A DNA stretch of 32,627 bases from Rugosimonospora sp036494675 (GCA_036494675.1 DASXOA010000187.1:1-32627), one strand, 5' to 3'. Counted from the first letter of the stretch, positions 24,512 through 32,490 are shown. Translations and numbers: made by a program. The notes: generated by a model not told the origin, from the sequence alone.

Positions 24512-25525
24512 GTGGTCAACGGCAACCGGTCCCCGTCAGGCCCGACCGGCCTGGACGAATCGCTCCAACAACAGTTGGACGGCCTCGTCACCTCCGCCGC
24601 GCGAAGCGGAGTGCCCTGGCTGGACGCCGAGCTCGGCAGGCTGCTGCGCCGCCCGGGCAAACGGATCCGCCCGGCACTGGTGCTCGCGGCCGCCGGCTGC
24701 GGCCCGGCACTCGACCTCTCCACGGCGCTGAAGTGTGCGGCGGCCATCGAGCTGCTGCACCGCAGCACGCTGGTGCACGACGACCTCATGGATGGCGCGC
24801 GGTTCCGTGGCGACGAGCCGACCCTCCAGCACACCAGCGGCCTGGCCGGTGCGCTGCTCGGCGGCGACTACCTCTTCGGGGTCGGCGGGCGGCTGATCGT
24901 CCAGGTCGGCCAGGAGGCGGCGGCGGTCTGGCACGACGCGTACCTCGACCTCTGCGACGGTCAGGCCCGGGAGACGGCCAACCGGTACCGGACCGTCACC
25001 GAGGAGGAGTACGTGCACGTCGTGCGCGGCAAGACCGGGGCACTGATCCGGGCCGCGTGCCATCTCGGCGCGCTGTGCTCCGGGCTGCCGGCGCCGGCCG
25101 TAAGCGCGCTGGCGGAGTTCGGCGAGTGCTTCGGCATCGTGTTCCAACTGGTGGACGACCTGATGGACGTGGTATCCACGCCGGAGCTGTGCGGCAAGCC
25201 GGTGCAGCACGACGCGACGCAGGGCGTCTACACGCTCCCGGTGCTCCTGGCCGCGGGGGAGGGCGGCGTGGTGCTCGGGCCGCACCTGCCGCCGGGAGAG
25301 GTCACCGACCTGTACGAGAGCGCCCGCCGCTACGCGCTCGGCCCGACGCTCGCCGCCGCGTACGGCTGGGCGGACCGGGCCCGCCTGGCGCTCGACGCGC
25401 TGCCGGCGTCGCCGACCAGCGACGGCCTCGGCCGGCTGCCCGAGCAGCACATCACCGACATGCTCATGGCCCGGGTCGCACCCGTCCACCAGCACCTCGT
25501 CCTGCCGCTGCTGCGCCACGGCTGA
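24512..25525 (+). CDS. Polyprenyl (geranylgeranyl) diphosphate synthase
   Basis: The frame begins at GTG 24512 with no clear ribosome binding site, so the exact start is uncertain. The 337-residue protein has GKRIRP at 49-54, the first Asp-rich motif DDLMD at 90-94 with DGARFRGDEPT behind it, the GDYLF segment, KTGALI near 174-179 and the second Asp-rich motif DDLMD at 215-219. These motifs bind the magnesium and allylic diphosphate used for trans chain elongation with isopentenyl diphosphate. The residue five before the first motif is Ser, a small residue that permits C20 or longer chains. Next to a class II and a class I cyclase it most likely supplies GGPP. It diverges from the P450. Confidence 0.88.
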   Translation: MVNGNRSPSGPTGLDESLQQQLDGLVTSAARSGVPWLDAELGRLLRRPGKRIRPALVLAAAGCGPALDLSTALKCAAAIELLHRSTLVHDDLMDGARFRGDEPTLQHTSGLAGALLGGDYLFGVGGRLIVQVGQEAAAVWHDAYLDLCDGQARETANRYRTVTEEEYVHVVRGKTGALIRAACHLGALCSGLPAPAVSALAEFGECFGIVFQLVDDLMDVVSTPELCGKPVQHDATQGVYTLPVLLAAGEGGVVLGPHLPPGEVTDLYESARRYALGPTLAAAYGWADRARLALDALPASPTSDGLGRLPEQHITDMLMARVAPVHQHLVLPLLRHG

Positions 25526-25537
25526 CGCCTCGGTCTC

Positions 25538-25594
25538 GGCCGGTCGGCGCCGTCCGGGCCGGTCGGCGCTCTCCGGGCCTACCGGCGCCGTCTG
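25538..25594. repeat. 19-bp tandem repeat, three copies
   Basis: Units GGCCGGTCGGCGCCGTCCG (25538-25556), 25557-25575 and 25576-25594 differ by a few bases. They fill much of the gap between the convergent stop codons of the GGPP synthase and the downstream membrane-protein gene, followed by further GGCGCCGTCCGG-type sequence to about 25633. Confidence 0.85.
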
Positions 25595-25633
25595 ATCTGA
25601 CGGCGTTGCCGCCGCCCGGCGGCGCCGTCCGGG

Positions 25634-26992
25634 CTAGCCGGTCTCGGAGCCGGTGGTGGTTCCCGCGTCCGGCTCGGCCGGCGGACCGCCGTCGACCGGC
25701 TTGCGGCGCAGGTGGTAGTGCAGCACCAGGAACGGCAGCCCGAAGACCCAGAACTCGTGTTCGGCCCGTAGCTCGCCGTCCCGCAGGTACACGTCCAGTT
25801 GTTCGGCGAAGCCGTGCACCGCGAGCGTGGTGAGCGCCGCGCTGTCCTCGTCGATGTGCGTCAGGTAGTGACCGGGGTGGGTCGACTCGCCACGGCTGCG
25901 CAGCACCAGGCCGCCGCCGTCGCGCAGGCGGGGCTCCAGCGTCGCCGTGAAGCTCGCCTGGGGGAGCGGGAATCCGACGCTGACGTACCCGCGCCCACCG
26001 TGCCGGTACGTCGTGTAGATGCCGACGTAGATCGGCTCGTCATTGTCGGCGAAGGACCGGATCCAGCCGCGTACCCCCACCACCCCGTCGAGTGTGGTGG
26101 CGATGGTGTCGATGCGGCTCTGGACGCCGCGCAGCGTCTCGCGCTGGTTCATCGGCAGGTTGGCCTGCCCGAGGGGGCGCGCCAGCAGGGTGCGGTACAG
26201 CAGGTATCCGGGGCGTACCCACAGCCGCCACCGGGGCACGATGTCCAGCGAGAACCGGGTCGTGTGCTCGTAGAACTCGCGTACCAGCGGGTCGACCCGC
26301 GCCGGGTCGAAGTCAGGGCCGGCCAGCCCGTCGAGCGAGGCCACGATGCCGACGTCGGGTGCGGCGGCCACGTAGGTGCCGCCGAGTACCTGCGCCAGAT
26401 CCCGGACGTACCCGGTGCCCACGTACCGGGTACGCGCCTGGAGCGGCACGACGAACGGCAGGTCGGCCGCCGGTACCCGTTCGGCGAGCAGGCTCACCTG
26501 CGCCTCCCGGAACAGCAGCGCCGACAGCAGCCGGAACGCGAGGACCGTACCGCCGGCCACCACCGACATCGGCACCGCTCCGGTGGCGACCGCCGCCCAG
26601 CCCGCCGCCGCGCCCACCAGGGGTCCCAGTACCACCTTCTGCGGCCGGACCCCGAGCAGCCCGGCGACCAACCCGGCCCCGATCCCCACCGCGAGCGCCC
26701 CGGCGCCGAGGCGACCGGCCACCCAGCCGACCGGGGCGGCCAGCGCGGCACTCATCGCGATGCGTGCCCACAGCGCCGGGATCTCGGCGGGCCGCTGCCG
26801 TGCCCGGGCCACCGCGTCGACGGCGCCGAGTACGGCGGCTCCGCCGAGCGCGCCCGCGACGCCGGCCCACCCGCCCCAGTGGCCGGCGACCGCGGCCCCG
26901 GCGAGCGCGCCGATCACGCACGCGAATCCGACAGAACCCGCGAGACGGGCGGACCGCCCTCCCGTGGTCGGGGCCGAACCGTCCAGCGTCAT
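25634..26992 (-). CDS. Unrecognised membrane protein with soluble C-terminal domain
   Basis: I do not recognise this family. The 452-residue protein has an Ala/Gly/Val-rich N-terminal half with about four to six membrane segments between residues 15 and 160 (for example VGFACVIGALAGAAVAG and ALAVGIGAGLVAGLLGV). The rest (about 165-435) is soluble and mixed alpha/beta, with RVPAADLPFVVPLQARTRYVG, a CD-free region, GWIRSFADNDEPIYVGIYTTY and EFWVFGLPFLVLHYHLRRKP near the end, where FGLPFLVLHYHL might be a further membrane-associated strand or helix. The start ATG 26992 has no ribosome binding site but a TAGATT box seven bases upstream, suggesting a leaderless transcript. It lies 66 bases after the DUF3616 gene but a strong terminator separates them. 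Confidence 0.7.
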   Translation of the reverse strand: MTLDGSAPTTGGRSARLAGSVGFACVIGALAGAAVAGHWGGWAGVAGALGGAAVLGAVDAVARARQRPAEIPALWARIAMSAALAAPVGWVAGRLGAGALAVGIGAGLVAGLLGVRPQKVVLGPLVGAAAGWAAVATGAVPMSVVAGGTVLAFRLLSALLFREAQVSLLAERVPAADLPFVVPLQARTRYVGTGYVRDLAQVLGGTYVAAAPDVGIVASLDGLAGPDFDPARVDPLVREFYEHTTRFSLDIVPRWRLWVRPGYLLYRTLLARPLGQANLPMNQRETLRGVQSRIDTIATTLDGVVGVRGWIRSFADNDEPIYVGIYTTYRHGGRGYVSVGFPLPQASFTATLEPRLRDGGGLVLRSRGESTHPGHYLTHIDEDSAALTTLAVHGFAEQLDVYLRDGELRAEHEFWVFGLPFLVLHYHLRRKPVDGGPPAEPDAGTTTGSETG

Positions 26993-26998
26993 CAGCGG

Positions 26999-27004
26999 AA
27001 TCTA
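26999..27004 (-). promoter_or_regulatory. -10 box of a probable leaderless promoter
   Basis: TAGATT on the minus strand (27004-26999) is six bases before ATG 26992, the spacing expected if the A of ATG is the first transcribed base. There is no ribosome binding site in between. The upstream side is the terminator hairpin, so a -35 box would have to lie inside the stem. Confidence 0.4.
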
Positions 27005-27012
27005 CCCAGCCG

Positions 27013-27051
27013 AAAACTCCGGCGACGAAGGCGCGGCCCTCGTCGCCGGAG
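27013..27051 (-). terminator. Intrinsic terminator of the DUF3616/Ig-like gene
   Basis: CTCCGGCGACGA (27017-27028) and TCGTCGCCGGAG (27040-27051) form a perfect 12-bp stem with an 11-base loop; on the minus strand the stem is followed by TTTT (27016-27013). It begins eight bases after the stop codon of the DUF3616/Ig-like gene. Confidence 0.85.
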
Positions 27052-27058
27052 TCGCGCT

Positions 27059-30000
27059 TCAGCCCTTCGCCACCTGGAGTGGGTGGCTCGTCGTGCTCGG
27101 CGAGTAGTACTCGTTGTCCCGGTAGCTGACGCTCAGCGTGTAGGTGCCGGCGGACAGCGCGCTGCCGGGCACGGTGACCAGGCTCAGCGGCAGGATCGGC
27201 AGCAGGTTGACCTGGGTGGTGTAGACCGGCTGGCCGGCGGCGTTCGTCACCGTGAGGCGGACCGGGCCGGTGAGCGGCGACGGGGCGATCCGGGTCGGGG
27301 TGACCGCCACGAGTACCGCGACCGGCTTCCCGGCCCGGGGCCGGAGGGTGACCGCCGCGGCCGAGGTGACGGTCGGCGTGCCGGTCACCGCCTGTCGCAG
27401 CGTGGTGCCGCTCGGCGCGAAGTCGCCGTCGCCGGAGTACGTGGCGCTCACGATGTACGCCGAGCCCGACGCCCGCAGCGCGCCGCCGGGCAGGGTGCAG
27501 GTGGCGACGCCGGTACCGGTCAGCGGCGCGGCGGCCGCGGAGGAGCACGCCGCCGTCGAGCCGTCCGCACCGGTGACCGTGAACGTCACCGTCCCGGTCG
27601 GCGTACCCGCCCCGGCCGGGCCGTGCACCGTGGCCGTGAGGGTCACCGCCTTACCGGGTGTCGCCGGGTTCGCGCTCGAACCCACCGTGACGGTGGTGGC
27701 CGCCGCGGCCGGCGGGGCGTAGTCGAAGACCACCCCGAGGTCCTTCTGGAGGTCGGTGACGATGCCGGCCTTGGAGGTGAGCCCGTCGCCGTAGAAGACC
27801 ACGTCGCCGTCGTCCTGGATGAGCCGGACCGGGGCGCCCGCGACCAGCGGATCCGGCACGCTGACGATCGTCTCCCAGGCGCCGAGGTTGTCGGCGGAGG
27901 GCAGTTGCGGAAGCGCGGTACCGGTCTTCCGCGGCGCGTGTGCCGGGTTGCCGTCCCAGGTGTACAGGGCGAATCCGCTGTTCGTGTCGTCCGCGGTACC
28001 GGCGATGATCAGGTACTGGCCGTCGGCGTTGCGGCGGATGTCGCGGATGCCCAGCCCGCCGAGGTCGAAGAACACGGGAGCGCCGAACGTGGCGTGCACG
28101 GACCCCGGGTTGCCGCCGGTCGGTAGCGCGGCGAAGTTCGTCACCGGTACCAGCATGGCCAGGTGCCGGTCGGTGGTCGGCTCCAGCGGCGCCCGGAACG
28201 CGAGGTACGCGGTCGAGCCGTCGCTGGCGAACTCGAGCCCCTCGACGTTGAGCGCGTCGCTCCCGTGGCCGTCCACCCCGGCCGCCGAGGAGGCGGCCAG
28301 CCCGAGGTAGTTGGCGCCCAGGCCGTGTCCGTTGTTCTGATCCCAGGCGACCAGGTCGGACAGCAGGCCGGTGTAGCTGCCGACATAGGTCAGGGTGGTG
28401 TCCGCGCCGGTACCCGAGATCCGGGTGGCGAACAGGGTGCTACGCGCCGGCGCCGTCGCCCCGCTGGAACTGGTGCTCAGCGAGCCCTCCCAGTAGAGGA
28501 GGTCCCCGGACCGGGCCACCGACTCGATGTCCACCTCGGTGCCGCCCAGCGGCAACTGGCCGCTGAAGTCGAAGGTCTTCACCGGTGCGCCCGACCGGCT
28601 CAGGTCGTAGAGGCGCAGCACGCTGTTCTCGTCGTCGGCCACCACGGCGTACCCGCCGCCCGCGTCGACCGCCGCCGAGGCGTTGCCGGCACCGGCGTAG
28701 TAGTGCGGGTCCGTCCCGCCCGCCCCGGCGATCGCCGCGGTCAGATCGGCGGAGACGCCGTACCGGACCTGGGTGCTCGCCGAGGCGCCGTCCGGCGCGG
28801 TGACGGTCAGCGTGATGGTCGAGTCGCCGACGGCACCGGGTACGACGGTGAGGGTACGGTCGGCGCCGCTGCCCGTGACCGTGACGCCGGCGGCCGGGGC
28901 CACCGAGGTGTCCGACGAGGTGGCGGTGACGGTCAGCTGGTCCGCGGCGGCGTTCGCGTACCCGACGGTGATCGGCAGCGTCGGGTTGGTGGGGTCGCCG
29001 AGTGCGGCCGGCAGCGCGGTGCGTGGCGTGGTGATGGTCGGCTTGACCGTCGGCGGCTTGTTCACGCCCCCGCCGGAACCGATGGCGGTACCCGGTGCGA
29101 ACGCCACACCCCGCGCCGCCTCGTTCGCCGGCAGTGTCGCGAGGATGCTCGCCGTGCCGGTGAGCGTGCCGCCGATCCCGCTGTCGTCGGTGATCCGGTA
29201 CAGCGTGCCGGTGGTGCCGGCCCCGCTGCTGGTCACGTAGATGGTCACGGTGCCGTTGTCGTCGTTGGCGGTCAGGCCGGCCGCGCCGGTCACCGGTACC
29301 GATCCCTGCGCGACCCAGCTCCCGTCGACGAGCCCGTACTTGACCACTGCACCGGCGGTCACGTCGGCCTCGTACAGGGTGTCGGGCGTGCCGGTGCCGG
29401 CGGTACCGCTGTCCCCGGCCAGGGTCAGCAACGCATACGCGTACGGGTCGCCGGGCGGGGTGGCGAACGGCAGGTTGGTCACGGCCTGCCCGGTGGCGGT
29501 CGGCAGGCCGCTGCCGACGGTACCGATGGTCAGCCCGGCCTTGGTCGGGTCGGCCGACGCGTAGAGCTGGCCGTCGACCACCGACACCTGCCGGACGTTC
29601 TTGTAGGTGCCGCTGTCCAGCTGGGTCGAGGTCGAGGAGCCCAGCGTCGCGTACCGGGGGCCGCCGGCCGCTCCGCCGACCCAGAGGTCGGTACCGTTGC
29701 TGCTGGTGGCCGACCGCGGATTGTTGCCGGTGGCGAAGTCGCTCAACGCGGTCGAGGTGTCCACGTCACCGGAGGCGTCCACCCGCGCGACCGTGCGCGG
29801 CACGCTCACCGAATCCGTACTGGCGATCTTCGCCGTACCGACCGCCGCGTCATAACCGGGTGCGATCAGGTACCGGCCGTCGGCCGACAGCGTCAGCAGC
29901 CCCTCGGAGCTGGCCGAGCCGCTGGCCACCAACGGCTTGTCCGAACCGCTCGCCGTCGTCGGCAAGGGCACCGAGCGCACCAGCGTGCCATCCGGCGAGT

Positions 30001-30202
30001 ACTCGTCCAGGAAGACCGGGGCCGAGGTGCCGGACAGTGCCGTACCGCCGTCACCCACCCGGTACACGACGATGTCGCCCGCGGTGAACGCGGTGGCCGT
30101 CGCGGCCGACCCGCTCCCGGTCCCGATCACGATCAGTGCGGCCGCGCCGAGCAGCACGCTGGCCCCGATCGCGATCCCCCGTCCGCGGATACCTAATGCC
30201 AT
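27059..30202 (-). CDS. Secreted DUF3616/propeller protein with Ig-like repeats
   Basis: I start at ATG 30202 (MALGIRGRGIAIGASVLLGAAALIVIG, split), which begins the signal peptide; an ATG at 30256 adds 18 residues ahead of it. The third codon is TTA, the rare leucine codon read by bldA tRNA. The 1047-residue product has an export signal (1-36), a propeller-like region (about 38-400), an Ig/cadherin-like domain (about 415-500), a DUF3616-like region (about 505-825) with VADDENSVLRLYDL, VDIESVARSGDLLYWEGS and LNVEGLEF, and two C-terminal Ig-like domains (about 835-945 and 955-1047). It should be exported and may attach to surface polymers. No enzymatic function can be claimed. A 12-bp terminator follows the stop. 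Confidence 0.85.
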   Translation of the reverse strand: MALGIRGRGIAIGASVLLGAAALIVIGTGSGSAATATAFTAGDIVVYRVGDGGTALSGTSAPVFLDEYSPDGTLVRSVPLPTTASGSDKPLVASGSASSEGLLTLSADGRYLIAPGYDAAVGTAKIASTDSVSVPRTVARVDASGDVDTSTALSDFATGNNPRSATSSNGTDLWVGGAAGGPRYATLGSSTSTQLDSGTYKNVRQVSVVDGQLYASADPTKAGLTIGTVGSGLPTATGQAVTNLPFATPPGDPYAYALLTLAGDSGTAGTGTPDTLYEADVTAGAVVKYGLVDGSWVAQGSVPVTGAAGLTANDDNGTVTIYVTSSGAGTTGTLYRITDDSGIGGTLTGTASILATLPANEAARGVAFAPGTAIGSGGGVNKPPTVKPTITTPRTALPAALGDPTNPTLPITVGYANAAADQLTVTATSSDTSVAPAAGVTVTGSGADRTLTVVPGAVGDSTITLTVTAPDGASASTQVRYGVSADLTAAIAGAGGTDPHYYAGAGNASAAVDAGGGYAVVADDENSVLRLYDLSRSGAPVKTFDFSGQLPLGGTEVDIESVARSGDLLYWEGSLSTSSSGATAPARSTLFATRISGTGADTTLTYVGSYTGLLSDLVAWDQNNGHGLGANYLGLAASSAAGVDGHGSDALNVEGLEFASDGSTAYLAFRAPLEPTTDRHLAMLVPVTNFAALPTGGNPGSVHATFGAPVFFDLGGLGIRDIRRNADGQYLIIAGTADDTNSGFALYTWDGNPAHAPRKTGTALPQLPSADNLGAWETIVSVPDPLVAGAPVRLIQDDGDVVFYGDGLTSKAGIVTDLQKDLGVVFDYAPPAAAATTVTVGSSANPATPGKAVTLTATVHGPAGAGTPTGTVTFTVTGADGSTAACSSAAAAPLTGTGVATCTLPGGALRASGSAYIVSATYSGDGDFAPSGTTLRQAVTGTPTVTSAAAVTLRPRAGKPVAVLVAVTPTRIAPSPLTGPVRLTVTNAAGQPVYTTQVNLLPILPLSLVTVPGSALSAGTYTLSVSYRDNEYYSPSTTSHPLQVAKG

Positions 30203-30428
30203 GGCACGCCCGTTCTCTCCATCGCCGGATAGCGTCGCGGCACACAGGCTGGCCACGACACCCGGGCGAAACGTAGGAGCGACATCTGAATGGGGGTCCG
30301 ATGGTGGGCGTCCGGCAGATGAACGGGTGGCAACGCCGCCCTGGACCGGCGTGTGAGATTGGCGGCTCCATCGACGCGTCGCACCACGGCATGACCTGCC
30401 GCGGCGCCGGATGGGTGCGCCGGATCGA

Positions 30429-30434
30429 TACGAT
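30429..30434 (+). promoter_or_regulatory. Possible -10 box for trmO (near-leaderless)
   Basis: TACGAT lies eight bases before GTG 30443, and there is no ribosome binding site. This fits a leaderless or near-leaderless transcript. No good -35 box is seen. The 240-base gap 30203-30442 also separates this gene from the divergent DUF3616/Ig-like gene and holds nothing else I can name. Confidence 0.3.
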
Positions 30435-30442
30435 CACGAATC

Positions 30443-30859
30443 GTGACCGACAACGCTTACGTCGTGCGGCCGATCGGGCGGGTGGAGTCCACGTTGACCG
30501 ACCGCGCCACGGCCCCGAGGCAGGGCGACGAGGGGGCACCCGAGGCCTGGCTGGTATTCGAGCCGGACGTCGTCGACGGCATCCGTGATCTGCGGCCCGG
30601 GACCGACGTGCTCGTGCTGACCTGGCTCGATCGAGCGCACCGCGACGTACTGGTCGTCCGCCCCCGCGGCGACCGGGCGAGGCGGGACACGGGCGTGTTC
30701 AGCACCCGGTCGCCGGACCGGCCGAACCCGATCGGGCTGCACCGGGTGGGGATCGTGTCGGTCGACGGCACCCGGGTGCGGGTACGCGACCTGGAGGCCC
30801 TGGACGGGACGCCGATCGTGGACGTGAAGCCGGTACTCGACCCGGGAACCGAGCGGTAG
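30443..30859 (+). CDS. trmO: tRNA (t6A37) methyltransferase, TrmO/TsaA family
   Basis: GTG 30443 gives 138 residues. The sequence follows the TrmO (YaeB/TsaA, UPF0066) family from the N-terminus (VRPIGRVES) through LVFEPDVVDGIRDLRPGTDVLVLTWLDRAHRDVL-type strands to the signature GVFSTRSPDRPNPIGLHRV, which binds S-adenosylmethionine in this unusual beta-barrel methyltransferase. E. coli TrmO adds the N6-methyl group of m6t6A at position 37 of tRNA-Thr. Actinomycete homologues are often this short one-domain form. The GNAT gene starts seven bases after the stop, so the two form an operon. The family is clear; whether this copy acts on tRNA-Thr or a small molecule is inferred. Confidence 0.85.
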   Translation: MTDNAYVVRPIGRVESTLTDRATAPRQGDEGAPEAWLVFEPDVVDGIRDLRPGTDVLVLTWLDRAHRDVLVVRPRGDRARRDTGVFSTRSPDRPNPIGLHRVGIVSVDGTRVRVRDLEALDGTPIVDVKPVLDPGTER

Positions 30860-30866
30860 CTCCGCG

Positions 30867-31373
30867 ATGCGGATCCGGCCGGCCGCCGTCGAGGAGTTGG
30901 ACGTCCTGCGGGACATCGAAACCGCGGCCGGGGAGTGCTTCCGGGACGTCGGCATGCCCCAGATCGCCGATGACGAGCCGTTCCCGCTGGACGTGCTCGC
31001 CGGGTACCAGCGGGCGGGCCGGTCCTGGGTCGCGGTCGACGGAACCGACCGGCCGATCGCGTACCTGCTCACGGATCCGGTGGACGGCAACGTCCACGTC
31101 GAGCAGGTGTCCGTACACCCGGACCACGCGCGGCGCGGGGTGGGGCGCTCGCTGCTGGATCACGCGGCCGACCGGGCGGCAGCCGACGGGGTACGGGCAC
31201 TGACGCTCACCGCGTTCACGGAAGTGCCGTGGAACGCGCCGTACTACCTGCGGTGTGGTTTCCGGGTCGTGCACGAGAGCGAGTGGCCGCCGGGGCTGCG
31301 CGCGGTCCGCGAACGGGAGGCGGCGCACGGCCTGGGCCGCTGGCCGCGAGTGGTCATGCGCCGCGACCTCTGA
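30867..31373 (+). CDS. GNAT-family N-acetyltransferase
   Basis: ATG 30867 lies seven bases after trmO. The 168-residue protein has the GNAT fold: a first strand and helix (IRPAAVEELDVLRDIE), VEQVSVHPDHARRGVGRSLLDHA (about 78-98) as motif A with the RRGVGR acetyl-CoA pyrophosphate loop, and APYYLRCGFRVV (about 130-141) as motif B with the conserved Tyr and GF turn. It transfers an acetyl group from acetyl-CoA to an amine of a small molecule, peptide or protein in the cytoplasm. The substrate is not evident. Its 3' end comes within 21 bases of the convergent gene at 31395. Confidence 0.88.
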   Translation: MRIRPAAVEELDVLRDIETAAGECFRDVGMPQIADDEPFPLDVLAGYQRAGRSWVAVDGTDRPIAYLLTDPVDGNVHVEQVSVHPDHARRGVGRSLLDHAADRAAADGVRALTLTAFTEVPWNAPYYLRCGFRVVHESEWPPGLRAVREREAAHGLGRWPRVVMRRDL

Positions 31374-31394
31374 CCCATCCGGACCGTGTCTTCC

Positions 31395-32243
31395 CTAGAT
31401 CCGGTAGGGCTGCCAGGCGAAGCGGCGCGCCCAGTTCGGGTCGTCGACGGCGAAGCCGTTGAACGCGGCGATGACCTCCTGGACGTCCGTGAGGATGGTG
31501 CGGTAGTGCGCGTCGACGCGGCCCTCCTCACGCTCCAGCGCGTACCAGCCGGGCTGGGTATCGGCGGGAGAGCCCAGGCCGACCTGCACGTACCAACCGT
31601 CCCGGCGCCGCAGGTTGGCGAACCATCGCGCGGGGGCCAGTTCGATGAGGACCCGGTGCAGGGCGGCGGTCGACGGATTGTTGATCGTGTGGCCCTGCGC
31701 GGTGGTGAGAACGTAGGCCGGTGGCTCGTGCTCGGTGGGACGGCGGTCTTCGGAGAGCGTCCGGAAGCGGCGGTCGTAGATGCCGACGGCCTCGGACAGC
31801 GTGCAGCCGAACCGTTCACGAATCTTCGCGATGGCCTGGATGCTCTTGCCCGCGCGGACCAGCCGGTCCAGCTCGGCGTGGTCCGCGACCGGGGTCAGGA
31901 GCCGCTCGTGCTGGGGGTCGAAACAGATCAGGCCGTGTGCCCAGGCAAGGCTCGCGACGGCGGCCGACGCCGCTTCGGCCCGGTCGTCGACCACCGAGAA
32001 GTACGCCAACGGTCCGGCCGGCCGGTCGAGCGGCCGCGAAGCCCACACAACGGTGTGGTCCGCGCCGTCGTCGGTGTCCGGCAAGGTGGCGACCAGCGCG
32101 TCGACGAAGCGCTCGACTCTCCGCGTCGGCGGATCGTTCGCGTCGGCGTCGACATGGCGCTTGTACAGATCCCGGAATGTCGCCGAAGCGGCCTCGTCGG
32201 TGCTCGGCTGCTCGCCCTCCCAGATGGCAAGGTCGTACGTCAC
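31395..32243 (-). CDS. Uncharacterised protein with L7/L12-CTD-like and possible Imm1-like segments
   Basis: The frame is open to 32609, but the conserved N-terminus of this actinobacterial family (TYDLAIWEGEQP) begins at GTG 32243, giving 282 residues. The segment AGKSIQAIAKIRERFGCTLSEAVGIYDRR (split, about residues 145-175) resembles the C-terminal domain of ribosomal protein L7/L12, where a Lys-rich helix-turn-helix binds translation GTPases. The C-terminal ~100 residues (from TTAQGHTINNPSTAALHRVL to WARRFAWQPYRI) recall Imm1-type immunity proteins, with an acidic stretch and GWYVQVGLGSP. No toxin gene is seen next to it. If it is an immunity protein, its toxin would be elsewhere or past the edge. 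I regard both domain resemblances as tentative. Confidence 0.6.
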   Translation of the reverse strand: MTYDLAIWEGEQPSTDEAASATFRDLYKRHVDADANDPPTRRVERFVDALVATLPDTDDGADHTVVWASRPLDRPAGPLAYFSVVDDRAEAASAAVASLAWAHGLICFDPQHERLLTPVADHAELDRLVRAGKSIQAIAKIRERFGCTLSEAVGIYDRRFRTLSEDRRPTEHEPPAYVLTTAQGHTINNPSTAALHRVLIELAPARWFANLRRRDGWYVQVGLGSPADTQPGWYALEREEGRVDAHYRTILTDVQEVIAAFNGFAVDDPNWARRFAWQPYRI

Positions 32244-32447
32244 GGTCGGATTGTTACACCAATCGGGCTGGTTGTGGCGTCCTGGATCCCCCTGTCTGCG
32301 CCACGCCCGTAGTGGACATCGCCGCAGCCCCCCGCATCGTCGGTGAAGACTCTGGAGAACCTGGCGACGCCGTCCGGCGCGAGACAGAGACCAAAATGTG
32401 GTACGGGCATCGAGAAATCGGCCCTGAGCTGGATCGGAGTAGCGTAA

Positions 32448-32490
32448 GCGGCCGAAGGGAATCGAACCCTCACCGTCAGTTGGAAGACCG
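32448..32490 (-). pseudogene. tRNA 3'-half remnant (T arm and acceptor strand), possible att scar
   Basis: Reading the minus strand, GGTTCGATTCCC (32469-32458) is a tRNA T-loop and stem, followed by CGGCCGC (32454-32448), which fits a seven-base acceptor 3' strand. Before it comes TCTTCCAACTGACGGTGA, resembling a glycine tRNA anticodon loop (TTCC) and variable region. The matching 5' half (acceptor GCGGCCG and a D arm) is absent to the right, so this is not a working tRNA. 3' fragments of tRNA genes are the usual footprints of integrase attachment sites. The rest of 32244-32627 holds no gene that I can support. Confidence 0.4.

Noticed and set aside
28163..30196. Plus-strand open frame opposite the DUF3616/Ig-like gene
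   Set aside because: It is antisense to a protein with signal peptide, DUF3616 and Ig-like domains; no domain of its own.
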